NCBI RefSeq assembly: GCF_003589925.1
Contig: NZ_CP032382.1
Span: 1,922,001 to 1,986,000, forward strand
DNA: 64,000 nt
Reading direction: 5' to 3'
Source: Chryseolinea soli
Lineage (GTDB): Bacteria; Bacteroidota; Bacteroidia; Cytophagales; Cyclobacteriaceae
Part shown: positions 55,725 through 64,000 of the stretch, one piece after another
Layout: every line of letters begins with the position of its first letter
Position numbering within the stretch: the first letter of the stretch is position 1
The notes under the pieces: generated by a model
Seen by the model: the letters and a program-made list of their open reading frames with translations, nothing else
Databases searched by the model: none
Told to the model about the DNA's origin: nothing
Made by a program: the position numbers and the translations under genes

Positions 55725-58700
55725 ATGGGAGCAGGAGTGGAGCGCATTCATGAAAAGATAGGGTCATTCAAGAAAAAGTACTACCTCAACATTTTTGTGC
55801 GGGGTGCTATTCTCACCTTGTCGATTCTCATCTCGTATTTTCTTATTGCCGTTTTGCTGGAGTACAATCTCTGGCTTGGGCCCGTAGCACGCTTCTCGAT
55901 ATTCCTGGCTTTTTTTGCCGTGGTTGTTTTTTGCCTTTACCGGTTTTTGAAAGATCCGTTGAGATGGTGGTTTGCCAAGCAGGGTCTTTCCGAGGAACAA
56001 AGTGCCCAGGTGATCGGAAAACACACACCCACTGTGAAGGACGGGTTGCTCAACCTCATCCAACTCTCGGCTACGCAAAAAGATTCTGCCTTGGCCTACG
56101 CCAGCGTCGAACAGAAGTCCAGGGAATTTGAGTCGGTTTCGTTCGATAGCTTTATCGATCTGCAGCAAAACAAGCAGTATGTCAAATACCTCATTGTGCC
56201 CTTGTTGGTCATCGTCGGTATCATCGCCATCAACCGGAGCATCCTCACGCAAAGCACCGAACGGATCGTCCACTTCACCCGCCACTATTCTCCACAGGCT
56301 CCCTTCAAATTTTTAGTCGATCCCGAATCCCTCACGGCATTTCACAATGAAAAGCTGACGCTGAACGTGCAACTGCAAGGGGAGGCGTTGCCGGAAAGTG
56401 TCTACCTGCTTTCGGGAAACCAACGGCTGAAGCTGGAGCATCTGTCGGCGGACCAATATTCCTATGCCTTTGAAAATGTTCAGGAAGCATTCGATCTTCA
56501 ATTTGAGGCGGCCGGATTTTTCTCGGACGTCTATCACGTAACGGTTTCAAGCCGGCCGGAACTTTCGAACTTTAGTGTCGACCTCCAGTACCCGCGCTAC
56601 CTGCAACGGAAGAATGAACGGCTCAACAACGCAGGAAATCTGGAAGTGCCCGAAGGCACGGTGGTGAGGTGGAACCTGGCAACCCGCGACGCACAGCAAG
56701 CCAGTATTCTTTTTTCTTCCGAGAAAACACCGTTCGACATGCAGGAGTCCGGCGGCGATCTGTTTAGCTACGGAAAAGAATTCAGGAATCCCGATCAGTA
56801 TGAGATCATCCTGAAAAACAACAAAACGAAAAATAAGGAACGCATCGCCTATCATGTGGATGTGATCAAAGACGAGTTTCCCAAAATCCAGGTCAACAAT
56901 TTCAAAGACTCGGTGCTCTATAAAATGGTGGTGCTGAGCGGACTTGTCGGCGACGACTACGGCGTAAGCCAATTGGCACTTCATTTCAAGATCAGAAATG
57001 AAAATCAAAAAGAGATTCTCAGCGAAACGTCCAACATTCCGATAGCTAAAAATCAGTTACAACAAAGCTTCTTCCATCCCTGGCGGCTGGACTCCCTCGA
57101 TCTGAAGCCCGGCAACCAGTTGGAGTATTACCTCGAGGTTTGGGATAACGACGGGGTGAACGGAAGAAAGTCGACCAAGACCGCGCGCTACACCTTCATG
57201 GTTCCTTCGGAAGACAACCTGGTGGCCGAGATCAAAAGCTCACAAAATAAAACACAACAGAAGATCGACCAGAGCGCCGGCAAAGCCAACAAGCTTCATG
57301 AAAAAGTACAAGAGGCCAACCAAAAGCTGAAAGGCAAACAAAGCCTCGACTGGCAAGACAAGAAAATGCTGGAAGACATCGTGGACCAAAAGCAGGGTCT
57401 CGACAAGCTGGTGGAAGAACTGAAGGAACAGAACAAACTGCTGGAGCAGAAAAAAGAAGCCTTCACCAAACAAGACGAGCGGATCAAAGAAAAGGCCGAG
57501 CAGATCCAAAAGCTGATGAACGAACTGCTGGACGACGAAACCAAGAAGCTGTTCGAAGAACTTCAAAAACTTTTGCAGGAAAACAAAGATGTGTCGCAAA
57601 TCCAGAAGATCCTGGACAAGCTGAACCAGAACACCAACAACCTGGAGAAAGAGCTGGAGCGGACATTGGAATTATTCAAGCAACTGCAATACGAATTCAA
57701 GCTCGACCAGGCCGCCCAGGATCTGAAGAAATCCGTGGAAGAGCAAAAGGCCTTACTGGAGAAAACCGAGGCACTTGAAAAAAATACCGAAGCCAAAGCC
57801 AACAAAGATCAAAAGTCCGATAACAAAAAGGACAAAAATAAAGAGGCCAAAAACCAGGACTCCAAGAATCAGGACAATAAAAACCAGGACGGAAAAGATC
57901 AGGACGGCAAGGACAAGGACGGTAAAAACCAAGACAGCAAGAACCAAGACAGCAAGAATCAGGATCAAAAGAACGACGGCGGCCAAAGCAGCGAAAGCCA
58001 GGAGCTGGCCAAAGAGCAGGACAAGCTGAAACAGGATTTCCAGAAAACAGCCGAGCAAATAGAGGAGCTAAAGAAACTGGGCAACGAACTGCAAAAGGAC
58101 GACGACCTGCCGTCCGAAAAATCTTCGGAGGAAGTAGAGCAAGATCAGGAAGAAAGCAAAGACCAACTCGAGCAGGACAGCCCTTCGAAGTCGAAGAGCT
58201 CACAACAAAAAGCCGTTCAAAAAATGCAGAAGATGCAACAGCAGATGGAAGGTGCGCAAGAGGGGATGGCCATAGAAATGGACATGCAAAACCTGGAGGC
58301 ACTCCGGCAGATCATCCACGGCTTGGTAAAACTTTCGTTCGATGAAGAGGGTTTGATGAAAGGATTTAGCGAGCTGAATCAGAACGACCCCAACTTCAAC
58401 ACCATTGCGCAAAAGCAATTGAAGCTCAAGGATGATGCTAAAGTGTTGGAAGACAGTTTGTTAGCTCTTGGAAAGCGCGATCCCTATATGAATTCCATTG
58501 TCACGAAAGAAGTCGGGGACCTGAACGAGCATCTCGATAAAGTGATTGAAGCCAACCGTGAGCGCCGCCGGCCACAGGCCGCCAGCGAAATGCAGATGAC
58601 GATGACGTCCATCAACAACCTGGCGCTTATGCTCGATGATCATTTCGACATGATGACCCAAATGATGCAAAACGCAAAGCCGTCGATGGGCAAGTCGAAA

Positions 58701-59210
58701 AAGAAAGGACAGAAACAGAGCCTCAGTCAGATGCAGCAACAATTGAATCAGAAAATTCAAGAGCTGAAGGGAAGCGGAAAGCAGGGGCGGCAGCTCTCTG
58801 AGGAATTAGCTGAAATGGCAGCAGAGCAAGAGCGCATCCGCAAGGCACTCCAGGAAATGCAGGAAAAGATGAAGGACGGAAAAATGCCGGGTGGCGATCT
58901 GCAGGGCAAGATGGAGCAATCGGAAATGGACCTAGTGAACAAGCAGCTCTCGGAACAGTTGATCAAGCGCCAGCAGGAAATCGTGACGCGATTGCTGGAG
59001 ACCGAGAAGTCGGCGCGCGAACAGGACATGGACGAAGAGCGCAAGGGCGAAACGGCCAAGGACTACGAAAAAGAAATACCCAAGGCCTTTGAAGATTATT
59101 TGCGTCTAAAGGAAAAAGAAGTAGAATTGCTTAAAACAGTGCCACCTAAGCTTTACCCTTATTATAAGAAAGAAGTGAGCGAGTATTTTAAAAGAGTGGG
59201 TGAGCAATAA
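55725..59210 (+). CDS. DUF4175 family large membrane protein
   Basis: The 1161-aa protein has three N-terminal helices (about 23-45, 53-72 and 153-170), a beta-rich extracytoplasmic region (about 190-500), and a huge coiled-coil, charged second half with a low-complexity Lys-Asn-Gln-Asp tract near residue 709. It is built like Bacteroidota DUF4175 proteins, whose role is unknown. ATG 55725 is preferred over the TTG two codons earlier. It precedes the RsbW-like ATPase by 47 nt. Confidence 0.85.
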   Translation: MGAGVERIHEKIGSFKKKYYLNIFVRGAILTLSILISYFLIAVLLEYNLWLGPVARFSIFLAFFAVVVFCLYRFLKDPLRWWFAKQGLSEEQSAQVIGKHTPTVKDGLLNLIQLSATQKDSALAYASVEQKSREFESVSFDSFIDLQQNKQYVKYLIVPLLVIVGIIAINRSILTQSTERIVHFTRHYSPQAPFKFLVDPESLTAFHNEKLTLNVQLQGEALPESVYLLSGNQRLKLEHLSADQYSYAFENVQEAFDLQFEAAGFFSDVYHVTVSSRPELSNFSVDLQYPRYLQRKNERLNNAGNLEVPEGTVVRWNLATRDAQQASILFSSEKTPFDMQESGGDLFSYGKEFRNPDQYEIILKNNKTKNKERIAYHVDVIKDEFPKIQVNNFKDSVLYKMVVLSGLVGDDYGVSQLALHFKIRNENQKEILSETSNIPIAKNQLQQSFFHPWRLDSLDLKPGNQLEYYLEVWDNDGVNGRKSTKTARYTFMVPSEDNLVAEIKSSQNKTQQKIDQSAGKANKLHEKVQEANQKLKGKQSLDWQDKKMLEDIVDQKQGLDKLVEELKEQNKLLEQKKEAFTKQDERIKEKAEQIQKLMNELLDDETKKLFEELQKLLQENKDVSQIQKILDKLNQNTNNLEKELERTLELFKQLQYEFKLDQAAQDLKKSVEEQKALLEKTEALEKNTEAKANKDQKSDNKKDKNKEAKNQDSKNQDNKNQDGKDQDGKDKDGKNQDSKNQDSKNQDQKNDGGQSSESQELAKEQDKLKQDFQKTAEQIEELKKLGNELQKDDDLPSEKSSEEVEQDQEESKDQLEQDSPSKSKSSQQKAVQKMQKMQQQMEGAQEGMAIEMDMQNLEALRQIIHGLVKLSFDEEGLMKGFSELNQNDPNFNTIAQKQLKLKDDAKVLEDSLLALGKRDPYMNSIVTKEVGDLNEHLDKVIEANRERRRPQAASEMQMTMTSINNLALMLDDHFDMMTQMMQNAKPSMGKSKKKGQKQSLSQMQQQLNQKIQELKGSGKQGRQLSEELAEMAAEQERIRKALQEMQEKMKDGKMPGGDLQGKMEQSEMDLVNKQLSEQLIKRQQEIVTRLLETEKSAREQDMDEERKGETAKDYEKEIPKAFEDYLRLKEKEVELLKTVPPKLYPYYKKEVSEYFKRVGEQ
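57849..57974 (+). repeat. Imperfect 15-nt tandem repeat coding KNQDx units
   Basis: Within the DUF4175 gene, about eight imperfect copies of a 5-codon unit (KNQDS, KNQDN, KNQDG, KDQDG, KDKDG and so on), starting near residue 709. The codons vary between copies, so the tract is not a very recent expansion. Confidence 0.8.
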
Positions 59211-59257
59211 ACCCCTAATGCCAAACAAATAGTAAAGAGAAACGTACAAAACTCAGC

Positions 59258-59662
59258 ATGAACACGATTAACATCCAGGTTCCGTCTATCGGAGAGAACA
59301 TTAGAATGATTGAGAGTTTTATTGACAATGCGAAGGAGAAATTTCACCTGGACGACGATATGTACGGCAACATTATGATCGCTGTGACCGAAGCCGTGAA
59401 CAACGCCATCAAACACGGAAATGCTAACGACAAATCGAAGAACGTATTTCTGAGCCTTTTCCTGGACGACACGATGTTGAAATTTATCATAAAGGACGAA
59501 GGCACTGGATTTGACTATGCCAACTTACCCGATCCCACCGCTCCTGAAAATCTGGAGAAACTGGGTGGCCGCGGCATCTTCTTGATGAAGCACCTTTCTG
59601 ACGAAGTGAACTTCAAGGAAAACGGCCGCATCGTTGAGCTAAGCTTTTACATGAATTCCTAA
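59258..59662 (+). CDS. RsbW-like ATP-binding protein (HATPase)
   Basis: The 134-aa protein is a single GHKL ATPase domain with the N box EAVNNAIKHGN (45-55), G1 box DEGTGFD (80-86) and G2 box GGRGIFLM (103-110). Proteins of this size are anti-sigma kinases (RsbW/SpoIIAB type) that phosphorylate STAS anti-sigma antagonists. No STAS or PP2C partner is in the window. It abuts ybeY with zero spacing (TAAATG). Confidence 0.87.
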   Translation: MNTINIQVPSIGENIRMIESFIDNAKEKFHLDDDMYGNIMIAVTEAVNNAIKHGNANDKSKNVFLSLFLDDTMLKFIIKDEGTGFDYANLPDPTAPENLEKLGGRGIFLMKHLSDEVNFKENGRIVELSFYMNS

Positions 59663-60085
59663 ATGTCGTCCATCCGTTTCTTTGAGGAGGACGTCACATT
59701 CCAAATTCCGCATCCGCGGAAGACATCAACCTGGATCAAGTCTGCAATAGCAAAAGAGAAGAGAACGCTCGGTGAGCTGAATTTTATCTTTTGCTCAGAC
59801 AACCACCTTCGCGAGATCAATATCCAGTATCTCAACCACCACACCTTTACCGATATCGTGACCTTCGACACCAGTGAGGTGAAAGGTCAGATCTCCGGCG
59901 ACATCTTTATCAGTATTGACCGGGTACAAGAAAACGCTCAAAAGTTTAAGACCACATTTGATCACGAGCTCCACCGGGTCCTTATTCATGGGGTACTTCA
60001 CTTGGTTGGCTATTCCGACAAGGGAACCGAGAAGAAAGCCACCATGCGCAAAAAAGAGGATGCTTATCTATCTTTGCGGAAGTAA
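59663..60085 (+). CDS. ybeY: rRNA maturation factor YbeY
   Basis: YbeY is a metal-dependent endoribonuclease needed for 16S rRNA 3'-end maturation. The 140-aa protein has His109 and His113 in HGVLHLVGYSDK; the usual third metal ligand, His in GYDH, is replaced by Ser118/Asp119. The change is also seen in relatives of this phylum as far as I recall, so activity may be kept with Asp. It is adjacent to the RsbW-like gene and followed immediately by the parS cluster. Confidence 0.92.
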   Translation: MSSIRFFEEDVTFQIPHPRKTSTWIKSAIAKEKRTLGELNFIFCSDNHLREINIQYLNHHTFTDIVTFDTSEVKGQISGDIFISIDRVQENAQKFKTTFDHELHRVLIHGVLHLVGYSDKGTEKKATMRKKEDAYLSLRK

Positions 60086-60099
60086 GTTCCACGTGGAAC
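60086..60099. promoter_or_regulatory. parS site 1 (GTTCCACGTGGAAC)
   Basis: A perfect 14-bp palindrome matching the ParB-binding consensus GTTnCACGTGnAAC. It starts on the base after the ybeY stop codon. Confidence 0.85.
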
Positions 60100-60130
60100 C
60101 TAATCTTGCCCTTATTGCTTGTGAAGTAGC

Positions 60131-60144
60131 GTTCCACGTGAAAC
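60131..60144. promoter_or_regulatory. parS site 2 (GTTCCACGTGAAAC)
   Basis: Matches the parS consensus, with the T/C choice at position 4 differing between the arms. It lies 45 nt from site 1. Confidence 0.85.
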
Positions 60145-60185
60145 AAATTGTGGAATTGTTGATGGATTTTGTGGGTAAGTATCGG

Positions 60186-60199
60186 GTTCCACGTGAAAC
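60186..60199. promoter_or_regulatory. parS site 3 (GTTCCACGTGAAAC)
   Basis: Identical core to site 2 and 55 nt from it. It lies 18 nt before the mnmG start. Confidence 0.85.
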
Positions 60200-60217
60200 C
60201 TTTTTAAAAACACGCAT

Positions 60218-62080
60218 ATGTTTCAGGAATACGATGTAATTGTGGTGGGGGCAGGCCATGCGGGCTGCGAAGCGGCAGCAGCCGCGGCCAGTATGGGGTC
60301 GAAGACTCTACTGGTGACCATGAATATGAATACGATCGCCCAGATGTCGTGCAACCCCGCTATGGGCGGGGTGGCCAAGGGTCAAATCGTGAGAGAAATA
60401 GATGCCTTGGGGGGAATGTCTGGGATTGTGTCCGATAAGTCCATGATCCAGTTCAGAATGCTGAATCGATCGAAGGGTCCCGCTATGTGGAGCCCCAGAA
60501 CTCAGAACGACCGGATGAGATTCTCCGAAGAGTGGAGACTGGCCCTGGAGCGAACCCCGAATCTTGATTTCTGGCAGGAAATGGTCAAAGAGATCCTGGT
60601 GGAGAACGGCAAAGCAGTAGGAGTGAAGACTGCCCTTGGACTGGACATCCGGGCTAAGGCTGTTGTCCTCACAAATGGCACTTTCCTGAATGGAAAGATC
60701 CATATCGGGGAAAAGAACTTCGGAGGAGGCCGTACAGCCGAAAAATCGGCCACAGGATTGACCGAACAACTCATTACCCTGGGATTTGAAGCGGGAAGAA
60801 TGAAAACAGGCACGCCTCCCCGTGTAGACGGCAGAAGCCTCGACTATTCCAAGATGGAAGAACAGCCTGGGGACGCAGCGCCCGGAAAGTTCTCCTATTC
60901 CGACACTCAGCCCCTTCAAAAACAAATCAGTTGCTGGATCACCTATACCAACGACACTGTCCACAAGGAACTTCAAAAAGGGTTTGAGAAATCGCCAATG
61001 TTTCAGGGCCGAATCAAAGGTTTGGGGCCCCGGTATTGTCCTTCCATTGAGGATAAGATAAACCGGTTCGCTGAAAGGGACCGTCATCAGATCTTCGTTG
61101 AGCCTGAGGGATGGAACACGGTGGAGATCTATGTGAATGGCTTTTCCACGTCCCTACCCGAAGATGTCCAATACAAAGCGCTTACCCGCATCCCTGGTTT
61201 TGAAAAGGCAAAGATGTTCCGGCCAGGATATGCTATTGAATACGATTTCTTTCCGCCCACCCAGCTAAGTCTGAGCCTGGAGACCCAACTGATTCAAAAC
61301 CTGTACTTCGCGGGACAGATCAACGGCACCACCGGCTATGAAGAGGCAGCCTGTCAAGGGCTCATGGCAGGCATCAATGCTCACCAGAAAGTTCATGGAA
61401 AAGACCCCTTCATATTGAAACGATCCGATGCCTATATCGGCGTATTGATAGATGACCTTGTTAGCAAGGGTACACAGGAGCCCTATCGGATGTTTACATC
61501 CCGGGCTGAGTATCGTATCCTTCTCCGCCAGGACAATGCCGACATCCGGCTAACGGAGCTTGGCCATTCCATTGGACTTGCCAGCGACGAACGAAACGAC
61601 AAGGTTCTGGCCAAGAAACGAGACGTGGAAGCTCTCACTAATGAGCTCAACAAGACAAAGCTCGAGCCCGATATGATAAACGAAGGATTGGAAGGACTCC
61701 AAACCTCGGCCATTCGGGAAAAAGTCGCCGCAAGCCATCTGCTTAAACGGCCACAAATCGACGTTGCCTCCTTGAAAAGCATAAATGCCGATCTCGAAAA
61801 GCTTCTGAATAAATACTCCATTGAAGTACAAGAGCAGGCCGAGATCAATATCAAATACGATAGTTATATCGAGCGGGAGGAACAACTGGTACAAAAGCTT
61901 GGCAACCTTGAGAACTTCAAGATCCGAACCGACTTCGATTATGACCGTGTGAAAGCCTTGTCATCGGAAGCCCGCGAGAAATTAAAGCGAATAAAACCCG
62001 AAACCGTTGGGCAGGCATCGCGCATTAGCGGCGTCTCTCCGGCCGACGTTTCTGTACTTACAATCTATATGGGTAAATGA
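60218..62080 (+). CDS. mnmG: tRNA uridine-5-carboxymethylaminomethyl modification enzyme MnmG
   Basis: MnmG (GidA), with MnmE, installs the cmnm5 group on wobble U34 of several tRNAs. The 620-aa protein has the FAD-binding GAGHAGCEAA (11-20), the catalytic-region CNPAMGGVAKGQ segment, and the C-terminal helical domain. The start at 60218 puts the Rossmann fold at the N-terminus. mnmG is often origin-proximal, which fits the parS sites just upstream. Its stop overlaps the next start by ATGA. Confidence 0.96.
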   Translation: MFQEYDVIVVGAGHAGCEAAAAAASMGSKTLLVTMNMNTIAQMSCNPAMGGVAKGQIVREIDALGGMSGIVSDKSMIQFRMLNRSKGPAMWSPRTQNDRMRFSEEWRLALERTPNLDFWQEMVKEILVENGKAVGVKTALGLDIRAKAVVLTNGTFLNGKIHIGEKNFGGGRTAEKSATGLTEQLITLGFEAGRMKTGTPPRVDGRSLDYSKMEEQPGDAAPGKFSYSDTQPLQKQISCWITYTNDTVHKELQKGFEKSPMFQGRIKGLGPRYCPSIEDKINRFAERDRHQIFVEPEGWNTVEIYVNGFSTSLPEDVQYKALTRIPGFEKAKMFRPGYAIEYDFFPPTQLSLSLETQLIQNLYFAGQINGTTGYEEAACQGLMAGINAHQKVHGKDPFILKRSDAYIGVLIDDLVSKGTQEPYRMFTSRAEYRILLRQDNADIRLTELGHSIGLASDERNDKVLAKKRDVEALTNELNKTKLEPDMINEGLEGLQTSAIREKVAASHLLKRPQIDVASLKSINADLEKLLNKYSIEVQEQAEINIKYDSYIEREEQLVQKLGNLENFKIRTDFDYDRVKALSSEAREKLKRIKPETVGQASRISGVSPADVSVLTIYMGK

Positions 62081-62967
62081 AAGAATTGAAGCGCTGCCCC
62101 GTCTGCCAAAGTATCTCGTTCCAAAAATTTATTACCGCTAAAGACTACACCGTTTCACGGGAAACATTTGACCTGGTCAAATGCGACAACTGTGGGTTTG
62201 TCTTCACCAATCCCATTCCCGATCCTGAGCGGTTGGGAGACTATTACCTTTCCGACGATTACATCTCTCACTCAAAAAAGGCGACAGGCCTGATCGACAA
62301 GATCTATGTCGTGGCCAGAAGCTTCACATTGAAATGGAAGCTGGATCTGATCCGGAAATACACCGGGAACCTAGACAAAACAATTCTCGACTACGGCTGT
62401 GGCACCGGCGACTTCCTGAAAGCCTGCAAAGAAAATGGCTGGGCCGTAACTGGCGTCGAGCCTTCGGAAAAGGCCAGGCAGTTGGCAAGTGATCAGACTC
62501 ACAAAAAAATCGCTGCGTCGTTGAAGGATGTGGAAACAAAGGAATTCAATACCATCACCTTATGGCACGTGCTTGAGCACATCGAGGATCTGAACAATAC
62601 GCTTCAGCAATTAAAAAACAAGCTCAGCCCGAACGGCACTCTGCTAATCGCAGTTCCCAATCATGCTGCCTGGGACGGAAGTCACTATGGACAATATTGG
62701 GCTGGCTATGATGTTCCCCGGCATCTCTGGCATTTCACCCAAGAAACCATGAAGACCTTGTTGGCGAACAACCACCTTAAACTTGACGCCATCGTGCCCA
62801 TGAAACTTGACGCCTACTACATTAGCTTGCTGAGCGAAAAATATAAAGCCAACGGTAAGGCTGGGGTGCCTGGCATGATAATCGCAGCCGTCAACGGGCT
62901 TCGGTCGAACCTGAACGCCCGGAAAAACAAAAACTATTCGAGCCTTATTTATATTGTGAGAAAATGA
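62077..62967 (+). CDS. SAM-dependent methyltransferase with zinc ribbon
   Basis: The 296-aa protein has an N-terminal zinc ribbon (Cys7, 10, 36, 39) and a class I methyltransferase fold with motif I DYGCGTGDF (105-113), followed by a WHVLEH segment. This architecture resembles methyltransferases that act on lipids or sugars, but the substrate is unknown. It overlaps both mnmG and the following gene by 4 nt (ATGA), giving a coupled three-gene unit. A one-mismatch parS-like sequence lies near its start. Confidence 0.87.
   Translation: MKELKRCPVCQSISFQKFITAKDYTVSRETFDLVKCDNCGFVFTNPIPDPERLGDYYLSDDYISHSKKATGLIDKIYVVARSFTLKWKLDLIRKYTGNLDKTILDYGCGTGDFLKACKENGWAVTGVEPSEKARQLASDQTHKKIAASLKDVETKEFNTITLWHVLEHIEDLNNTLQQLKNKLSPNGTLLIAVPNHAAWDGSHYGQYWAGYDVPRHLWHFTQETMKTLLANNHLKLDAIVPMKLDAYYISLLSEKYKANGKAGVPGMIIAAVNGLRSNLNARKNKNYSSLIYIVRK
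62152..62165. promoter_or_regulatory. Degenerate parS-like site (GTTTCACGGGAAAC)
   Basis: One mismatch from parS GTTTCACGTGAAAC, located inside the methyltransferase gene about 2 kb from the main cluster. It may be a weaker ParB site or chance. Confidence 0.5.
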
Positions 62968-64000
62968 ATCTCCGAAAACAACTTCATTGGCTGATCTATC
63001 CATTGTTCTTTCTGGCGTGCGCCCGGCAAACTACTCCCACGGGTGGACCGAAAGACACGTTGGCCCCAGTGATGACCAATAGCCTTCCCAAACAAGGGCA
63101 AATCAAATTCCGGGGAAAAAGTGTAGAACTTACATTTAATGAGGCAATTCAGGTCAACAATCCGAAAGAGCAAATCATCATCATTCCGTCGGTTGGCAAA
63201 GACTTCGAGGCAACTGCCAAGAAAAATACGGTCGTAGTAACGTTCAAAAATTACCTCCAGGACAGCACTACCTACTCCCTCAATTTCCGCGAAAGTGTGC
63301 AGGATCTCACGGAAAAAAATCCAGCCAAAAATCTGAAGCTCGCCTTTAGTACCGGCGACTATATAGACTCGTTATCTATCGACGGCTACATCTACGATCC
63401 CCTCAAAGGAAAAGAAAGCAAGGATGCCACGGTTGCGCTTTTTCAGTCAGACACCTTCAACATCTTTAAACATAAACCGGTCTACCTCACCAAGACCAAT
63501 GAAAAGGGCGAATACATAATCGAGAATCTAAAACCCGGCGATTATTATCTATACGCCATGGAAGACAAGAACAAAAATCTCGTAGTCGACAGTAAATCAG
63601 AGACTTACGGATTCATTGCTCAAAAGATCACACTTACCGAAAACATCAAAAAGGAGGACATACCCGTCATTAAATTAGACACCCGGTCGCTAAAGCTCAC
63701 AAATTCAAGGCCTTACAATACCTATTTCAATATCAAAACCTCTAAAAACCTCGACCACTATCGCATTATCCCAACTGAGGGCGAAATTCTGCTCTCTGGG
63801 TTTGCAGAGGACCAAAGCAACATTCGCGTTTACAACACCATCGAAGACAAGGACAGCCTGGCGGTACGGTTCAACGCGTACGATAGCGTGAACAATTCCA
63901 TCGACACCACGATATACGTCAAATTCAGTAACCGCGAAGTGAAGAAGGACCCCTTCAAGGCAACAAGCTCCCAATTCAAAGTAATCGGAACAAAAGGACT
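62964..64000 (+). CDS. Ig-like domain lipoprotein (cut off by the window end)
   Basis: The visible 345 residues begin with a lipoprotein-like signal (Cys19 in FFLACARQ), then TPTGGPKDT, a segment typical of the Bacteroidota lipoproteins with a bacterial Ig-like (Big_5) domain at about 30-130. A carboxypeptidase-regulatory-like beta domain (LKPGDYYLYAMEDKNKNL) follows. The stop codon lies beyond 64000. Its start overlaps the methyltransferase stop by 4 nt (ATGA). It is probably an outer-membrane or surface-exposed binding protein. Confidence 0.82.
   Translation, partial: MNLRKQLHWLIYPLFFLACARQTTPTGGPKDTLAPVMTNSLPKQGQIKFRGKSVELTFNEAIQVNNPKEQIIIIPSVGKDFEATAKKNTVVVTFKNYLQDSTTYSLNFRESVQDLTEKNPAKNLKLAFSTGDYIDSLSIDGYIYDPLKGKESKDATVALFQSDTFNIFKHKPVYLTKTNEKGEYIIENLKPGDYYLYAMEDKNKNLVVDSKSETYGFIAQKITLTENIKKEDIPVIKLDTRSLKLTNSRPYNTYFNIKTSKNLDHYRIIPTEGEILLSGFAEDQSNIRVYNTIEDKDSLAVRFNAYDSVNNSIDTTIYVKFSNREVKKDPFKATSSQFKVIGTKG

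Noticed and set aside
1..64000. Search for tRNA, rRNA, CRISPR, IS elements, prophage or defence genes
   Set aside because: None could be recognised; every sizeable gene matches a chromosomal housekeeping or envelope family or is described above.

Overview
This window is an ordinary-looking stretch of a Bacteroidota chromosome, most likely from the order Cytophagales. The evidence is the gene content: a GldJ-type gliding lipoprotein, DUF6089 outer-membrane barrels, paired OmpH/Skp genes behind BamA, TPM-domain proteins with Gly-rich tails, a DUF4175 giant protein, and orphan FtsX/MacB-type permeases. The promoters also fit, with Bacteroidota-type -7 boxes (TAnnTTTG, sometimes with TTTG about 19 nt upstream), and Shine-Dalgarno sequences are generally absent. 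Genes are tightly packed, many with 4-nt ATGA/GTGA overlaps and several convergent 3' overlaps. I see no tRNA, rRNA, CRISPR array, IS element, prophage or defence island.

Layout. 1-5 kb: a Gly-rich secreted protein, recJ and lptB in one operon, then a GH3-family adenylating enzyme. 5-7.4 kb (minus): a DUF6263-like secreted protein and radA. 7.5-11.4 kb: two tandem DUF3857/transglutaminase-like proteins, the first lacking the catalytic Cys and His. 11.4-19.2 kb: an SDR, a lipid A-type acyltransferase, DoxX, a PD40 propeller protein, a large SNF2 helicase, then rbfA followed by a LolC/E-like permease. 19.3-23.4 kb: a polytopic membrane protein and the glyA-tatC-rpiB operon. 23.7-28.9 kb: an orphan MacB-like permease and three TPM-domain genes. 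29-41.5 kb: pdxJ, yqeY-cvpA, a hydrolase, a CBS protein, then the envelope cluster nadK-DUF6089-DUF6089-uppS-bamA-ompH-ompH closed by a strong terminator, then an LD-carboxypeptidase and a solute-binding protein. 41.6-48.9 kb: an ECF sigma/anti-sigma pair, a DUF6249-like protein, a second orphan permease, a HI0933 flavoprotein, a THUMP-like methyltransferase, and a thioredoxin-fold lipoprotein coupled to a 64-aa membrane protein. 49-55.6 kb: mfd, a small acidic protein, gldJ, comF, and an AhpD-like protein with a partner. 55.7-64 kb: the DUF4175 protein, an RsbW-like ATPase, ybeY, mnmG, a SAM methyltransferase and a truncated Ig-like lipoprotein.

How they work together. Several blocks serve the envelope: LPS transport (lptB), undecaprenyl phosphate synthesis (uppS), outer-membrane protein assembly and chaperoning (bamA, ompH pair), lipid acylation, Tat export, lipoprotein sorting and murein recycling. 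A second theme is genome maintenance (recJ, radA, mfd, SNF2 helicase) and translation (rbfA, ybeY, mnmG).

The most striking non-coding feature is a cluster of three near-perfect ParB-binding parS sites in the 132 bp between ybeY and mnmG, with a fourth one-mismatch copy inside the following methyltransferase gene. This suggests the right end of the window lies close to the chromosomal origin. A second recurring pattern is a -7 box ending exactly 4 nt before a start codon at four genes, which predicts leaderless transcripts. No clearly new multi-gene system is evident.
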